A DNA stretch of 64,000 nucleotides, taken from contig NZ_JAQGEI010000020.1 in the NCBI RefSeq assembly GCF_029017505.1, forward strand, positions 1 through 64,000, in the 5' to 3' direction. This document shows, piece by piece, positions 28,017 to 36,617 of the stretch (position 1 is its first letter; each line of letters starts with the position of its first letter). This stretch comes from Sedimenticola hydrogenitrophicus. GTDB lineage: Bacteria > Pseudomonadota > Gammaproteobacteria > Chromatiales > Chromatiaceae. A program made the translations under genes and the position numbers. The notes beneath the pieces were generated by a model that did no database searches, was not told the origin of the DNA, and saw only the letters and a program-made list of their open reading frames with translations.

Positions 28017-31000
28017 TCAGCGCACCTCGCGGACCACCCGGAAACCGAGTACCAGCAGCCGGGTATCCACTTCATGCCGCCCCCGCCGGGTGACCCGCAG
28101 ACTCACGCCCGGTTTGTTAAACGCACCGCCCCGCACCACCCGCTCGCGACACCCCGGCTCCTGCCAGCTCGATCCATCGGTCGGCGCGCCCTCGTAGGAG
28201 CCATGGTAACAGTCCTCCACCCACTCCATGACGTTGCCCGCGGTGTTGTGAAGCCCGAACGGATTGGCCGCGAAGCGGCCCACCGGCGCGGTGGTGGCGC
28301 CGTCCCATTCGCTGCCGCAGTTGAAACAGTTGGCCTTGCCCGATCCCAGATCGAAACCCCACCAGTACGGCGTATCGGTACCCGCCGCGGCCGCATACTC
28401 CCACTCCGCCTCGCTCGGCAGCCGGTAGCGCTGGCCGGTCTGCTCGCTCAGCCAGTCGGTATAGGCCCTGGCGTCATTCCAGCTGACATTGATCACCGGG
28501 CGCGGCCCCTGTCCCCAGCCGAGATCATCCGGCAACCCACGTCCGGTGGCGGCGGCGAACCGCGCATACTCCCGGAAGGTCACCTCGTAGCGCCCGATAC
28601 TGAAGCTGCGCAAGCGCACTTCATGCACCGGCTGCTCTTCACTGGCCAACTGGCTGATGGCGCTGCCCATGCGGAACACCCCGCCAGCGACATAGACCAT
28701 CTCCGGGCCACTTCCGCCAGCGGCCAGACGATCCTGGATCAGGGTGCCGGTGGTCGGTCCCCGGGGCGCAGGGGGAAGCTTGGGCGTCACCGGCTCACGC
28801 GCGGCAACGACCGGCGCCCGCGGTTTTTCCGGCAGCGCGGGCGCCGGCTCCGCTGGCGGTTTGGCGAGCGGCGAGGCGACCGATGGCGCCGCCGGGGCAA
28901 CAGGCTCGCTCACCGGGCTCGGGGAGACAACCGGTGCCTCCCCCAGGAAGCCGCTGATGATCTCGCCATTGCCCCCCAGGAGGGAGAGCCCTTCCGCCAC
29001 CCCGAAGGCGAGTACCGCGCCGATCAGCACACCGACCAGTTTCTGTCGGCTGGAACCGTGGCCAACCACCAGCCCGTCCCTCGCCGCGGCCAGCCGTTTG
29101 TCCAGCAGATCATCCCGGGGACGTCCGTGTTCGATCTGCCTCTGCAGCGCATACAGCGAATCCTCGACCTGTTTGCGCGCCTCCAGCGCCTCATCTTTTT
29201 TGAAGTTCGCCTCGTCGGCCTCGACCTGGGCCGCTTCCAGTGCCAGCCTGAGACGATCGATCTCGCTGTTGCGCTCTTCGGTCTTCTCTTCCAACAGCAG
29301 GCTCTCTTTGCGCGTCCGCTCCAGTTCGGCGCTGCGCTCCTCCAGCGAGCGCTTCAGCTTGTCGATATCCTGGCGCAGTACCTCACACTCCGCGGCATCG
29401 GCCGAGTTGTTGAGCTCCAGTTCCTTGAGTGCGCCATGCGCCTCCTCCAGCGCCTGCTGCAGTACGGCTACCCGTTCGGCCGATGTTTCGGTGGCCGGTG
29501 TGTCGACCGGCTGTTCCGCCGCGGTCTCCTCCGCCTGGCGCCGCTGCTGCGCCTCGGCCTCGACCTGTTCACGCAACGCTTCCAGGGCCACGCTGAGACG
29601 TGCCGCCTCCTGCTCCGCGGCCGCCTGCTGTTCCTGCAGCCGCGCATTGTCATCCGCCCCCGGCGCCGCCGCACGCAGCCGCTCCAGCTCCTCCTGCAGC
29701 TGCGCCTTCTCCCGGGCGAGCGCCTCATAGGCCTTGTCCGCCTCGTCCAGCGCGTCGTTCAGGGTCTCCAGTTCGGCCTGCACCGCCTTGATTTCACCCT
29801 GCGCCGCCGGGCTACCGGTGGCCACCCGGCCGGCCGCCGCCAGGGCATCCTCGGCCGCGACCCGCGCCGCGGTTGCCTCCGCCAGTTCCGCACGCAGCGA
29901 TTCCAGCTCTTCGGTGGAGGGCTGCTCCTCCGCCTGCGCCGCCTCGGCCAGTCGGTTTTCCAGCTCGGCGAGGCGCTGGCGATCGTTCTCCAGTTGCCGG
30001 GTCAGGTCGCTACGTTCAGTGTCCAGACCGGAGAGCTCGGCGGTCAGCTGTTCACGCTCCCGGTGTAACTCCTGCAGCGCCTGCTCCGCCGCTTCCAGCC
30101 GCGCCGTTGTCTCCTGCACCACGGCCTGATCCGTATCCCGTAGTTGCTGCAACTCCGTCAACGACTGCGTCTTCTCCTGTGCCCCCTGGCGGGCCGACTC
30201 CAGCTCCACGTTGGCCGCAGCGAGCTCCTGTGTCAGCCGCTCCAGTTCAGCCTGCTGCCGGCTGCGTGCCCGTTCATCCTCGGTCCCGGCGCGCTGCTCA
30301 CGCTCCATCTGCAAGCGCAGTTCGGCCAGGCCGCTCTCCCGCTCATCGGCGAGCTGCTGCAGCTGGGCAAAGCTGTTCTGCAGCACCGCCAGTTCCGCCG
30401 CCAACCGCTCCTGCTCATCCGACGCGGCCTGTAACGCGAACTGCGCCTGATCCCGTCCCTCAACTGCCTCAACGAGTGATTGCCGTAGCGCCGCCTCCTG
30501 ATCACTCTGTCGCTCTGTCCGCGCCTGTTCCAGGGCCTGCCGCTCGGCATCCAGGTGACTGATGCGGTCACCGGCGGCTTCCAGCTCGCTGCGCAGCCGG
30601 TCCAGTTCGGCAGTGAGCAGCCGCTGCTGTTGATCGGCGCTCTCCAGTACCGCGCTGTGCGCGGCGTCATCGGCACCTCGCTCCGTCAGGGCCGCCTCCA
30701 GTGATTCGATCCGGCCGTTGGCCGCCGCCAGGATCTCGGCCATGGCCTGCGTCTGTTCGGCCGCCTCGTGCTGCTGCCGTTCATGGACGGTGCCTATCGC
30801 GGCCGCCTCCTCCTGCAGCGCCTGCAGGTCGCGCTGCGTCGCCTGCTGTTGTTCCAGGGCCGCTTCGGCCGCCTGCCGGGATTGCCTCAGCTCATCTCCC
30901 AGTTGCGCCAGCTCGGCCTGCGCCCCCTCCAGGGCCTCCTGCAACCTTCCGGCCTCCTGGGCCAGCGTGGTTTTTTCCGCCTGGATCTCGCCCAGTTCCG

Positions 31001-32816
31001 TGCGGCTGTCGCTCAGCGCCCGCTGCAGTGCCTCCTGGGACTCGGCCTGGGACTCCCTGAGCCGCGCCTCCTCCTGCTGTTTCGCCAACGCCGCTTCGGC
31101 CGCCTGCCGGGATTGTGTCAGCTCATGCCCCAGTTGCTCCAGCTCGGCGCGCGCCCCCTCCAGAGCCTCCTGCAGCCGTCCGGCCTCCTGGGCCAACACG
31201 GTTTTTTCCGTCCGCACTTCGTCCAGCTCCGTGCGGCTGTCGCTCAGCGCCCGCTGCAGCGCCTCCTGGGCCTCGGCCTGGGACTGCTGCAGTCGCGCCT
31301 CCTCCTGTTGTTTCACCTCCAGGCGTTTCTCCAGCTTGCCTATCTGTTGATGGACCTCGCCCAGTTCATCCTGCAGCCGGTCACGCTCGCCGGCCACATT
31401 CGCCAGCTGTGCCTCGATGGAGGTCTGCTGCTTTTTCAGGGTTTCGCGGCTTTTCTCGCCGGCATCCAGCTGTTTCTGCAGCTTTTCCACTTCCCCGGCC
31501 AGCCGCCGGCTCGCTTCGCCCTCCCGGGTTTCCGCCGCCTCCGCCTCCGCCAGGCGCCCTTTGAGCTGTTCCAGCATCAGCTTCATCTTATGTGCCCGCT
31601 GCAACTGCTCCTGGGCCTGGGCCTCGGTTTTCTGCAGCCGCTCGCGCAGCAGCCCGGCCTCGTCATCCGGTGCCGAGCCGATATCCGGCATACCTTCCTG
31701 GGCACCCGTCTGTTCCGGGCGCAGGCTGATGACCTGCGCGCGCTCCTGGGACCTGTCCTGGTGCAGCGCCTCATCGGGTACCGATTCGAGTCCCCGTTGT
31801 AGCACATAGGCATCCAGCCCCTGCTCCATCAGCAGATAGACCGCCGTGGAGCTCACCAGTCCGTCCTGGCAGTAGATGACATAGGGTTTCTGTTTATCGA
31901 GTTCCGGCAGTGCCGAGCGCAGGGTGTTGAACGGCACGCTCCGGCTGTTCGGAATGTGCACGCGTTGATGCTCCTGGGGCGATCGCACATCCAGCCAGAC
32001 GGCGCCCTTCTCCACCTTGCCCAGCGCCACCTCATAGCTGATGGCATTGGCCAGCGGCAACTTGATGTATTCAACGAAATCCTTTTTCCCCAGCCGAAAC
32101 AGGATGCCGTCGGTGAGCATGGAGACGGTGCTGCCGCGCGGCTTGCCGGAGAGCAGCGACTCCTCGCCCAGGCAGTGGCCGGCACCGACCTGCGCGAGCT
32201 CTTCGATCTCCCCATCCCGCCGCTCCCGGGTGATGGAGCACTGGCCGCGGTTGATCAGGTAAAAGTAGTCCCCGTCGTCGCCCTGGCGGATCACCATCTC
32301 GCCGGCCGCGACCTGCACCTCCTCCATGCGCATCATGATGTTCTGGATATTGGCCGCCGGTATGCGCTGAAAAATCGGTGACTGCAGCAGCTGGCCCATC
32401 CAGTCCTCATCGGCGTCGGCACTCAGCTCTTCAACCTGATACAGGGCGTTACCACCACGGGTCAGCAGTTCACTGAGCTGGTGGCCGTCAATACGGACAA
32501 TCTCGGCCTTGGTCCTGGCCTGAACGGAAAATCTGCGCGGCAGATGGTGGGCAATGGGGTAGCGGGCCATGTTGCTGTCGGCGGCAACGGTATCCACCTC
32601 CTTGCCATCCTCCAGCAGGGCGACCTTGCCCGAGAGCAGATAGATTCGCTCGGGATTGGTATCGCCTTCATGGAACAGGTAATCGCCCTTGGCAATCTTC
32701 TCAAACCCGACCGCCTCCATCAGCTCGGCCAGGGTCGCTTCCGTGAGTGTATTCAGCGGAACCAGTTTCCGCAAAATGTTCAACCCGTTCTGTTTTGGCA
32801 CTACCGCCATAGACAA
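28017..32816 (-). CDS. Giant fusion: two cNMP-binding domains, rhodanese, long coiled coil, membrane helix, FGE/sulfatase-modifying-factor domain
   Basis: 1599 residues. About 10-120 and 145-255 are cNMP-binding folds (GDYLFHEGDTNPERIYLLSG, and VIRQGDDGDYFYLINRGQ with GEESLLSGKPRGSTVSML). About 270-350 is a rhodanese domain (VWLDVRSPQEHQRVHIPNSR; Cys loop YCQDGLVSS near residue 316). About 395-1240 is an uninterrupted Glu/Gln/Ala/Arg-rich coiled coil with a tandem duplication. One membrane helix lies near 1257-1277, followed by a Pro/Ala-rich stretch. About 1370-1599 is an FGE-sulfatase (DUF323) domain (EMVYVAGGVFRMGS, NTAGNVMEWVEDC, VVRGGAF). The domain order puts sensing in the cytoplasm and the FGE fold outside the inner membrane. 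I know no named protein with this set; its function is unknown. Confidence 0.9.
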   Translation of the reverse strand: MSMAVVPKQNGLNILRKLVPLNTLTEATLAELMEAVGFEKIAKGDYLFHEGDTNPERIYLLSGKVALLEDGKEVDTVAADSNMARYPIAHHLPRRFSVQARTKAEIVRIDGHQLSELLTRGGNALYQVEELSADADEDWMGQLLQSPIFQRIPAANIQNIMMRMEEVQVAAGEMVIRQGDDGDYFYLINRGQCSITRERRDGEIEELAQVGAGHCLGEESLLSGKPRGSTVSMLTDGILFRLGKKDFVEYIKLPLANAISYEVALGKVEKGAVWLDVRSPQEHQRVHIPNSRSVPFNTLRSALPELDKQKPYVIYCQDGLVSSTAVYLLMEQGLDAYVLQRGLESVPDEALHQDRSQERAQVISLRPEQTGAQEGMPDIGSAPDDEAGLLRERLQKTEAQAQEQLQRAHKMKLMLEQLKGRLAEAEAAETREGEASRRLAGEVEKLQKQLDAGEKSRETLKKQQTSIEAQLANVAGERDRLQDELGEVHQQIGKLEKRLEVKQQEEARLQQSQAEAQEALQRALSDSRTELDEVRTEKTVLAQEAGRLQEALEGARAELEQLGHELTQSRQAAEAALAKQQEEARLRESQAESQEALQRALSDSRTELGEIQAEKTTLAQEAGRLQEALEGAQAELAQLGDELRQSRQAAEAALEQQQATQRDLQALQEEAAAIGTVHERQQHEAAEQTQAMAEILAAANGRIESLEAALTERGADDAAHSAVLESADQQQRLLTAELDRLRSELEAAGDRISHLDAERQALEQARTERQSDQEAALRQSLVEAVEGRDQAQFALQAASDEQERLAAELAVLQNSFAQLQQLADERESGLAELRLQMEREQRAGTEDERARSRQQAELERLTQELAAANVELESARQGAQEKTQSLTELQQLRDTDQAVVQETTARLEAAEQALQELHREREQLTAELSGLDTERSDLTRQLENDRQRLAELENRLAEAAQAEEQPSTEELESLRAELAEATAARVAAEDALAAAGRVATGSPAAQGEIKAVQAELETLNDALDEADKAYEALAREKAQLQEELERLRAAAPGADDNARLQEQQAAAEQEAARLSVALEALREQVEAEAQQRRQAEETAAEQPVDTPATETSAERVAVLQQALEEAHGALKELELNNSADAAECEVLRQDIDKLKRSLEERSAELERTRKESLLLEEKTEERNSEIDRLRLALEAAQVEADEANFKKDEALEARKQVEDSLYALQRQIEHGRPRDDLLDKRLAAARDGLVVGHGSSRQKLVGVLIGAVLAFGVAEGLSLLGGNGEIISGFLGEAPVVSPSPVSEPVAPAAPSVASPLAKPPAEPAPALPEKPRAPVVAAREPVTPKLPPAPRGPTTGTLIQDRLAAGGSGPEMVYVAGGVFRMGSAISQLASEEQPVHEVRLRSFSIGRYEVTFREYARFAAATGRGLPDDLGWGQGPRPVINVSWNDARAYTDWLSEQTGQRYRLPSEAEWEYAAAAGTDTPYWWGFDLGSGKANCFNCGSEWDGATTAPVGRFAANPFGLHNTAGNVMEWVEDCYHGSYEGAPTDGSSWQEPGCRERVVRGGAFNKPGVSLRVTRRGRHEVDTRLLVLGFRVVREVR
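30852..31313 (-). repeat. Tandem 231-bp duplication inside the coiled coil
   Basis: Two in-frame units of exactly 77 codons (31083-31313 and 30852-31082), each starting KQQEEARL and ending QSRQAAEAAL. They correspond to protein residues 502-655. Most codons are identical, so the duplication looks recent. A 77-residue step is 11 heptads, which keeps the coiled-coil register. Confidence 0.9.
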
Positions 32817-33299
32817 TCCCCCATGCGCCCGCCCCGATGACGTTCACAATCGATGTGCACTCTCCACGCCGGACTCCTTGAACCGGGTCCTGCCGTGCCG
32901 CTCCCGCGCCACCGCCGTTGCTAACGCCTGCAGTCCGGTCGGGAAGCCTACGCAAAGCATAGATCAAACCACCCTGGCTTCGGGCCGCCCTCATCCACCA
33001 CCGGGCGATGCCATACTGTTGTCAGAGTGGAAGAAAATCTGTTTTCATACCGGCCAGGTCCAGCACCGGCGCGGTCCGGGTCCCGGCGGATCCGCGACCC
33101 GGCAGCGAAACACCGGGGTTTCGGCTCGCGGGTTGTTATTGATATCAGCATCGCCAACATTTATCGGTCACACCACCGGATACCGCCTTGCCTGCCGCCG
33201 TTTCAGGATAGAAACTAGCCAATGGAAACATGGAGTTTATCGGCTTCATTAGACTAATACTTGAACTGATGCCACAGATTCAACCCGAGCACAACATAA
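32817..33299. other. Divergent intergenic region, no gene seen
   Basis: 483 bases between the giant fusion gene (leftward) and the gamma-glutamyltransferase gene (rightward). It should hold both promoters. A GC-rich stretch around 33055-33125 has short CCGGG/CCCGG pairings. I see no convincing coding frame, RNA gene or clear -35/-10 pair. Confidence 0.5.
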
Positions 33300-34856
33300 A
33301 TGAAGAGATCAGCAGGAATCGTGGCGGCCGGCCATCCGGTCACCGCCAGTGCCGCGACGGAGATTCTGCGCGCCGGCGGCAACGCCTTTGATGCCGCGCT
33401 GGCGGCGCTGTTTGCCGCCTGCGTCGCCGAGCCGGTGCTGGCCTCCCTCGGTGGTGGCGGCTTCCTGACTGCCCAGTGCGCCGACACGCAACCGTTGCTG
33501 TATGACTTTTTCGCCCAGACACCCCACGCCCGACCGGTCGATTCCGAACTCAACTTTTATCCCATCCTGGCCGATTTCGGCACCGCCCAGCAGGAGTTCC
33601 ATATCGGCATGGGATCGATCGCCACCCCAGGGGCGATCAAGGGGGCCTTCGCCATCCACCGCGACCTCGGCAGCATGCCGTTGCGGGAGATCATCCAGCC
33701 GGCCTGTGAAGCCGCCCGCGACGGCGTGCGGGTGAACAGCTTTCAGCACTACATCGCCGAGATTGTCTCCCCCATCATCCAGTCAAGCCCGGAGGCGTTG
33801 CAGTTGCATGCCAGCGCGCGGCGACCGAGAGTGATCGCCGGGCGGGATGAGACGGTGTGCAATCCCGCCATGGCGGATGGCCTCGAGATCCTGGCCCTGG
33901 AAGGGGAGGCGCTGTTTTACCGCGGCGAGATGGGGCGCCAACTGACCAGCGACTGTCATAGCCATGGCGGCTGTCTCACCCCGACCGACCTGGCGTCCTA
34001 TCGGGTGGTACGCCGATCACCACTGACCCTGGACTATCGCGGCACCCGGCTGTTCACCAACCCGCCGCCCTCCATCGGCGGCATCCTGATCGCCTTCACC
34101 CTGGCACTGCTGGAGCAGGAGCAGCTGGGGCAGTACCGGGTCAACAGCGCCGCTCACCTCGGTCGCATCAGCCACGCCATGAAGCTGACCCAGCAACTGC
34201 GCAGCGACCAGGGGATCGGCTCGGATGGCACGGCGTCCTGGCTCGACATCCTCTCCAGCGAACTGCTCGGTCGCTACCGGGAGGTGATGCGCAATCACAG
34301 GGGTTTTTCCCGCGGCACCACCCAGATCAGTATCGCCGACGGGGCAGGCAATCTGGCCAGCATGACCCTGTCCAACGGTGAGGGGTCGGGCTACGTGCTG
34401 CCCGGATGCGCCATCATGCTGAACAACATGCTCGGCGAAGAGGATATCAATCCGCACGGCTTCAATCGCTGGCCATACAATCGGCGCATCGCTTCCATGA
34501 TGTCCCCTTCGCTGGTCAAGACGGCCGCCGGCGATACCATTGCGCTCGGCTCGGGCGGCTCCAACAGGATACGCAGCGCCATTCTCCAGGTGCTGATCAA
34601 TCTGATCGACTTCGGCATGGAGATCGAACCGGCGGTTGAACAGCCGCGTGTGCATTTCGAGTCCGACCTGCTGAATATCGAAAATGGACCCTCCGCCGCC
34701 ACCCTCCGGGCACTGGGAAAGGCGTTTGCCGACATCCGCTGCTGGCCGGAAAAAAACCTGTTCTTTGGTGGCGCCCACTCGGTGATGCGCAAACACAATG
34801 GCCAACTCTCCGGCTGCGGCGACAGTCGCCGGGGCGGCGTCTGCTATCGCTTGTGA
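33300..34856 (+). CDS. ggt: Gamma-glutamyltransferase family protein (Ntn hydrolase)
   Basis: 518 residues. The family start GIVAAGHPVTASAATEILRA precedes GGNAFDAALAALFA. The expected self-cleavage site with the catalytic threonine is RGTTQISIADGAGN near residue 341, and the oxyanion/substrate region is MLNNMLGEEDINPHG. The C-terminal subunit contains SPSLVKTAAGDTIALGSGGS. No signal peptide is visible, unlike the periplasmic E. coli enzyme, so it is probably cytosolic. It could act on glutathione or on glutathione-amide-like thiols, but the substrate cannot be read from sequence. The gene stands alone. Confidence 0.9.
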   Translation: MKRSAGIVAAGHPVTASAATEILRAGGNAFDAALAALFAACVAEPVLASLGGGGFLTAQCADTQPLLYDFFAQTPHARPVDSELNFYPILADFGTAQQEFHIGMGSIATPGAIKGAFAIHRDLGSMPLREIIQPACEAARDGVRVNSFQHYIAEIVSPIIQSSPEALQLHASARRPRVIAGRDETVCNPAMADGLEILALEGEALFYRGEMGRQLTSDCHSHGGCLTPTDLASYRVVRRSPLTLDYRGTRLFTNPPPSIGGILIAFTLALLEQEQLGQYRVNSAAHLGRISHAMKLTQQLRSDQGIGSDGTASWLDILSSELLGRYREVMRNHRGFSRGTTQISIADGAGNLASMTLSNGEGSGYVLPGCAIMLNNMLGEEDINPHGFNRWPYNRRIASMMSPSLVKTAAGDTIALGSGGSNRIRSAILQVLINLIDFGMEIEPAVEQPRVHFESDLLNIENGPSAATLRALGKAFADIRCWPEKNLFFGGAHSVMRKHNGQLSGCGDSRRGGVCYRL

Positions 34857-34986
34857 TCCCGTGCTTCAACCCCGGAAGGGTCGAAGCGCGGTGTGCCCGT
34901 CATGCCTGATCCATACAGTGACGCCGCGGAAAATCCGGGGAAACGTGAAAAAGGCCGGTTTTTACTGCATTTCCGCTTGGAAGTAC

Positions 34987-35014
34987 TTGGAAAAACACAA
35001 ATCTATGCTATGTT
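34987..35014 (+). promoter_or_regulatory. Probable sigma-70 promoter of the HU-like gene
   Basis: TTGGAA and TATGTT separated by 16 bases, about 38 bases upstream of the HU-like ATG. The surrounding 60 bases are clearly more AT-rich than the region average. Confidence 0.45.
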
Positions 35015-35051
35015 TAGCGCGCACTCATCAGGTCTAACCCAGGAGTCTTCC

Positions 35052-35531
35052 ATGGCCGTCAAGAAAAAAGCTGCAAAAAAATCCGCCGCTAAAAAAGCAC
35101 CCGTAGCAAAGAAGAAGGTTGTCGCCAAGAAAGCCGTAGCTAAAAAGGCGCCGACCAAGAAAGCCGCTGCGAAAAAGGCACCCGTCAAGCAAGCCTCAGC
35201 TCCAGCAAAACCCAAGGCCATCGCCGCCAAACAGACCAAGACCCAGATCCTTCAGGCCATTGCCGAAGAGACCGGTCTCAGCCGCAAGCAGGTTGGCGAC
35301 GTGTTCAACTCACTGGGGGGCCTGGTCAAGGGACACATGATCCGTCGCGGATCCGGTGAATTCGCCATCCCTGAAACCGGGGTCAAGGTCCGCCGGGTGG
35401 TCAAGCCGGCACGCAAGGCGCGCATGGGCCGCAATCCGGCCACCGGCGAACCGATCAAGATCGCCGCCAAGCGGGCAACCACCGTAGTCAAGGTCACCGC
35501 ACTGAAGGCGTTGAAAGACACTGTCGCCTGA
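35052..35531 (+). CDS. HU-family DNA-binding protein with histone H1-like lysine/alanine N-terminal tail
   Basis: 159 residues. About residues 1-60 are an AAKKA/KKAP-type basic repeat tail (MAVKKKAAKKSAAKKAPVAK onward). The rest is an HU/IHF-like domain: QTKTQILQAIAEETGLSRKQ and the DNA-binding arm ending MGRNPATGEPIKIAAKR. The ATG at 35052 is 5 bases after a good AGGAG site; upstream frames are non-coding. It probably coats or bends the chromosome. Tail-bearing HU proteins are known in some proteobacteria and actinobacteria. It is monocistronic with its own promoter and terminator. Confidence 0.92.
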   Translation: MAVKKKAAKKSAAKKAPVAKKKVVAKKAVAKKAPTKKAAAKKAPVKQASAPAKPKAIAAKQTKTQILQAIAEETGLSRKQVGDVFNSLGGLVKGHMIRRGSGEFAIPETGVKVRRVVKPARKARMGRNPATGEPIKIAAKRATTVVKVTALKALKDTVA

Positions 35532-35540
35532 TAGATAAAA

Positions 35541-35577
35541 CGGGCGGCCTGTCCAACAGTCGCCGCCCGCTTCATTT
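35541..35577 (+). terminator. Terminator hairpin after the HU-like gene
   Basis: Perfect stem CGGGCGGC / GCCGCCCG with a 13-base loop, ten bases after the stop codon, followed by CTTCATTT. The T-run is broken, so efficiency may be moderate. Confidence 0.7.
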
Positions 35578-35611
35578 CCGTCCGCCCGCGCCGGTCACAG
35601 TTTTCCCGGTC

Positions 35612-35769
35612 GTAACTACTCACCCGGTCTGCAAGTGATTGGCCTGGTTTGTTGGCCGATCTTGATCCAGCCATCGTGTGAGGCCGCTCCTGGGCATCCC
35701 TGCCCCCGCGGCATTAGTGAATCCCTCACGTCGCCGGCAAGGCAGGACAATCACCCCGTGAGTAGTTAC
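35612..35769. repeat. Palindromic repeat family C, copy 2, with 7-bp flanking duplication
   Basis: 158-bp element starting GTAACTACTCAC and ending GTGAGTAGTTAC, a perfect 12-bp terminal inverted repeat. CCCGGTC stands immediately outside both ends (35605-35611 and 35770-35776), as expected for a target-site duplication. The core matches copy 1 at 7612-7772, with an extra block around 35689-35733. Its right flank lies on the last bases of the retropepsin gene. Confidence 0.82.
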
Positions 35770-35774
35770 CCCGG

Positions 35775-36296
35775 TCATAACTTTCTCAGCATCAGCTGAT
35801 CGCCCCGCTGTGTCCACTCCAGCTGCTTCAGAAAACTCATGCCCAGCAGCACCTCGCTACCCGTCATGGTTGGCAACACGCTGGCGCTCACATCGGTCAG
35901 GGTGATCTCCCCCAGCCCCACTTCGGACAACCGCGTCTGCCAGGAGATGACCGTACCGTTGGCGGTCTGACTCAGCGACTGCCGTCCCCTGGGCAGATCC
36001 AGGCGCCGCGCCAGTTCATCGGAAATGGCCACATCGGTGGCGCCGGTATCCAGCAGGAACAGCACCGGATGACCATTGATACGGCCGCTCGCTACATAGT
36101 GGCCCGCGCGGTTGCGTTTCAGTACCACCTGTGCCCCGCGATCATCCCGCAGCGTGAGCGGTGCCTGGTTGGGGTTGCGCTGCTTCTCCAGGATTCCGTT
36201 GAACAGGAACGCCATCAGCCCCAGCAACAGTACCCAGGAGAGGATCATCATCCACCTGCCGATACCCCCGACACCGCCGCCCTGCCCGTTGTTCAT
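35775..36296 (-). CDS. Retropepsin-like aspartic protease, membrane-anchored
   Basis: 173 residues. A single N-terminal membrane helix (GRWMMILSWVLLLGLMAFLF) precedes a single aspartic-protease half domain. The active-site triad is in FLLDTGATDVAIS (DTG), and the flap-side region is GTVISWQTRL. LLGMSFLKQLEW near the C-terminus is the second family block. This is the clan AA protease group that acts as a dimer, here probably facing the periplasm. The repeat family C insertion sits directly after its stop codon. Substrate unknown. Confidence 0.9.
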   Translation of the reverse strand: MNNGQGGGVGGIGRWMMILSWVLLLGLMAFLFNGILEKQRNPNQAPLTLRDDRGAQVVLKRNRAGHYVASGRINGHPVLFLLDTGATDVAISDELARRLDLPRGRQSLSQTANGTVISWQTRLSEVGLGEITLTDVSASVLPTMTGSEVLLGMSFLKQLEWTQRGDQLMLRKL

Positions 36297-36330
36297 CGCA
36301 TCCCCAACAAAATCCGCTTCAGTATCATCT

Positions 36331-36546
36331 TAGGGCCCGCGCAAGAATAATTCCGTAGTACCGAGGGCGCTCCTGGGCCACGCTGGCAAGGCACGCTTTG
36401 CAGGCAATGGCCGCTCCCGGCCATCCATGGCCTCCGCGGCATAAGTCCATCCATGGACAAACCCGCTCCCTTGGCAAAAAGCGTAACACCGCCAGCGGCG
36501 GCCCAGGGGCGACCGAATACAGGAACTTATTCTTTCGCGGGTCCTT
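36331..36546. repeat. Palindromic repeat family D, copy 2
   Basis: Left end TAGGGCCCGCGCAAGAATAA, right end complement TAAGGACCCGCGAAAGAATA. Compared with copy 1 it carries an extra internal block (GGCATAAGTCCATCCATGGA and neighbours) of about 50 bases. A similar block occurs at 49534-49560, outside any family D copy. It fills the gap between the retropepsin gene and the PilZ-like gene. Confidence 0.78.
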
Positions 36547-36617
36547 AACAGCAGACATTGACTGCACAAGGGGAGTTCAACCCGGGACAGGACCACCCGC
36601 CACTCGCCGGACACAAT

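Noticed and set aside
28074-30068. 664-codon open frame on the plus strand opposite the giant fusion gene
   Set aside because: Antisense to the long coiled coil and FGE region, low-complexity Arg/Leu/Gln composition, no motif.
29460-31820. Apparent repeat array on the plus strand that might suggest CRISPR or a satellite
   Set aside because: It is the codon-level repetition of the coiled coil (Gln/Glu/Ala/Leu heptads) plus one 231-bp tandem duplication; there are no constant short repeats with unique spacers.
34857-35051. Upstream extension of the HU-like frame to 34893
   Set aside because: The extension crosses the likely promoter and has no family similarity; the ATG at 35052 has a proper AGGAG site.
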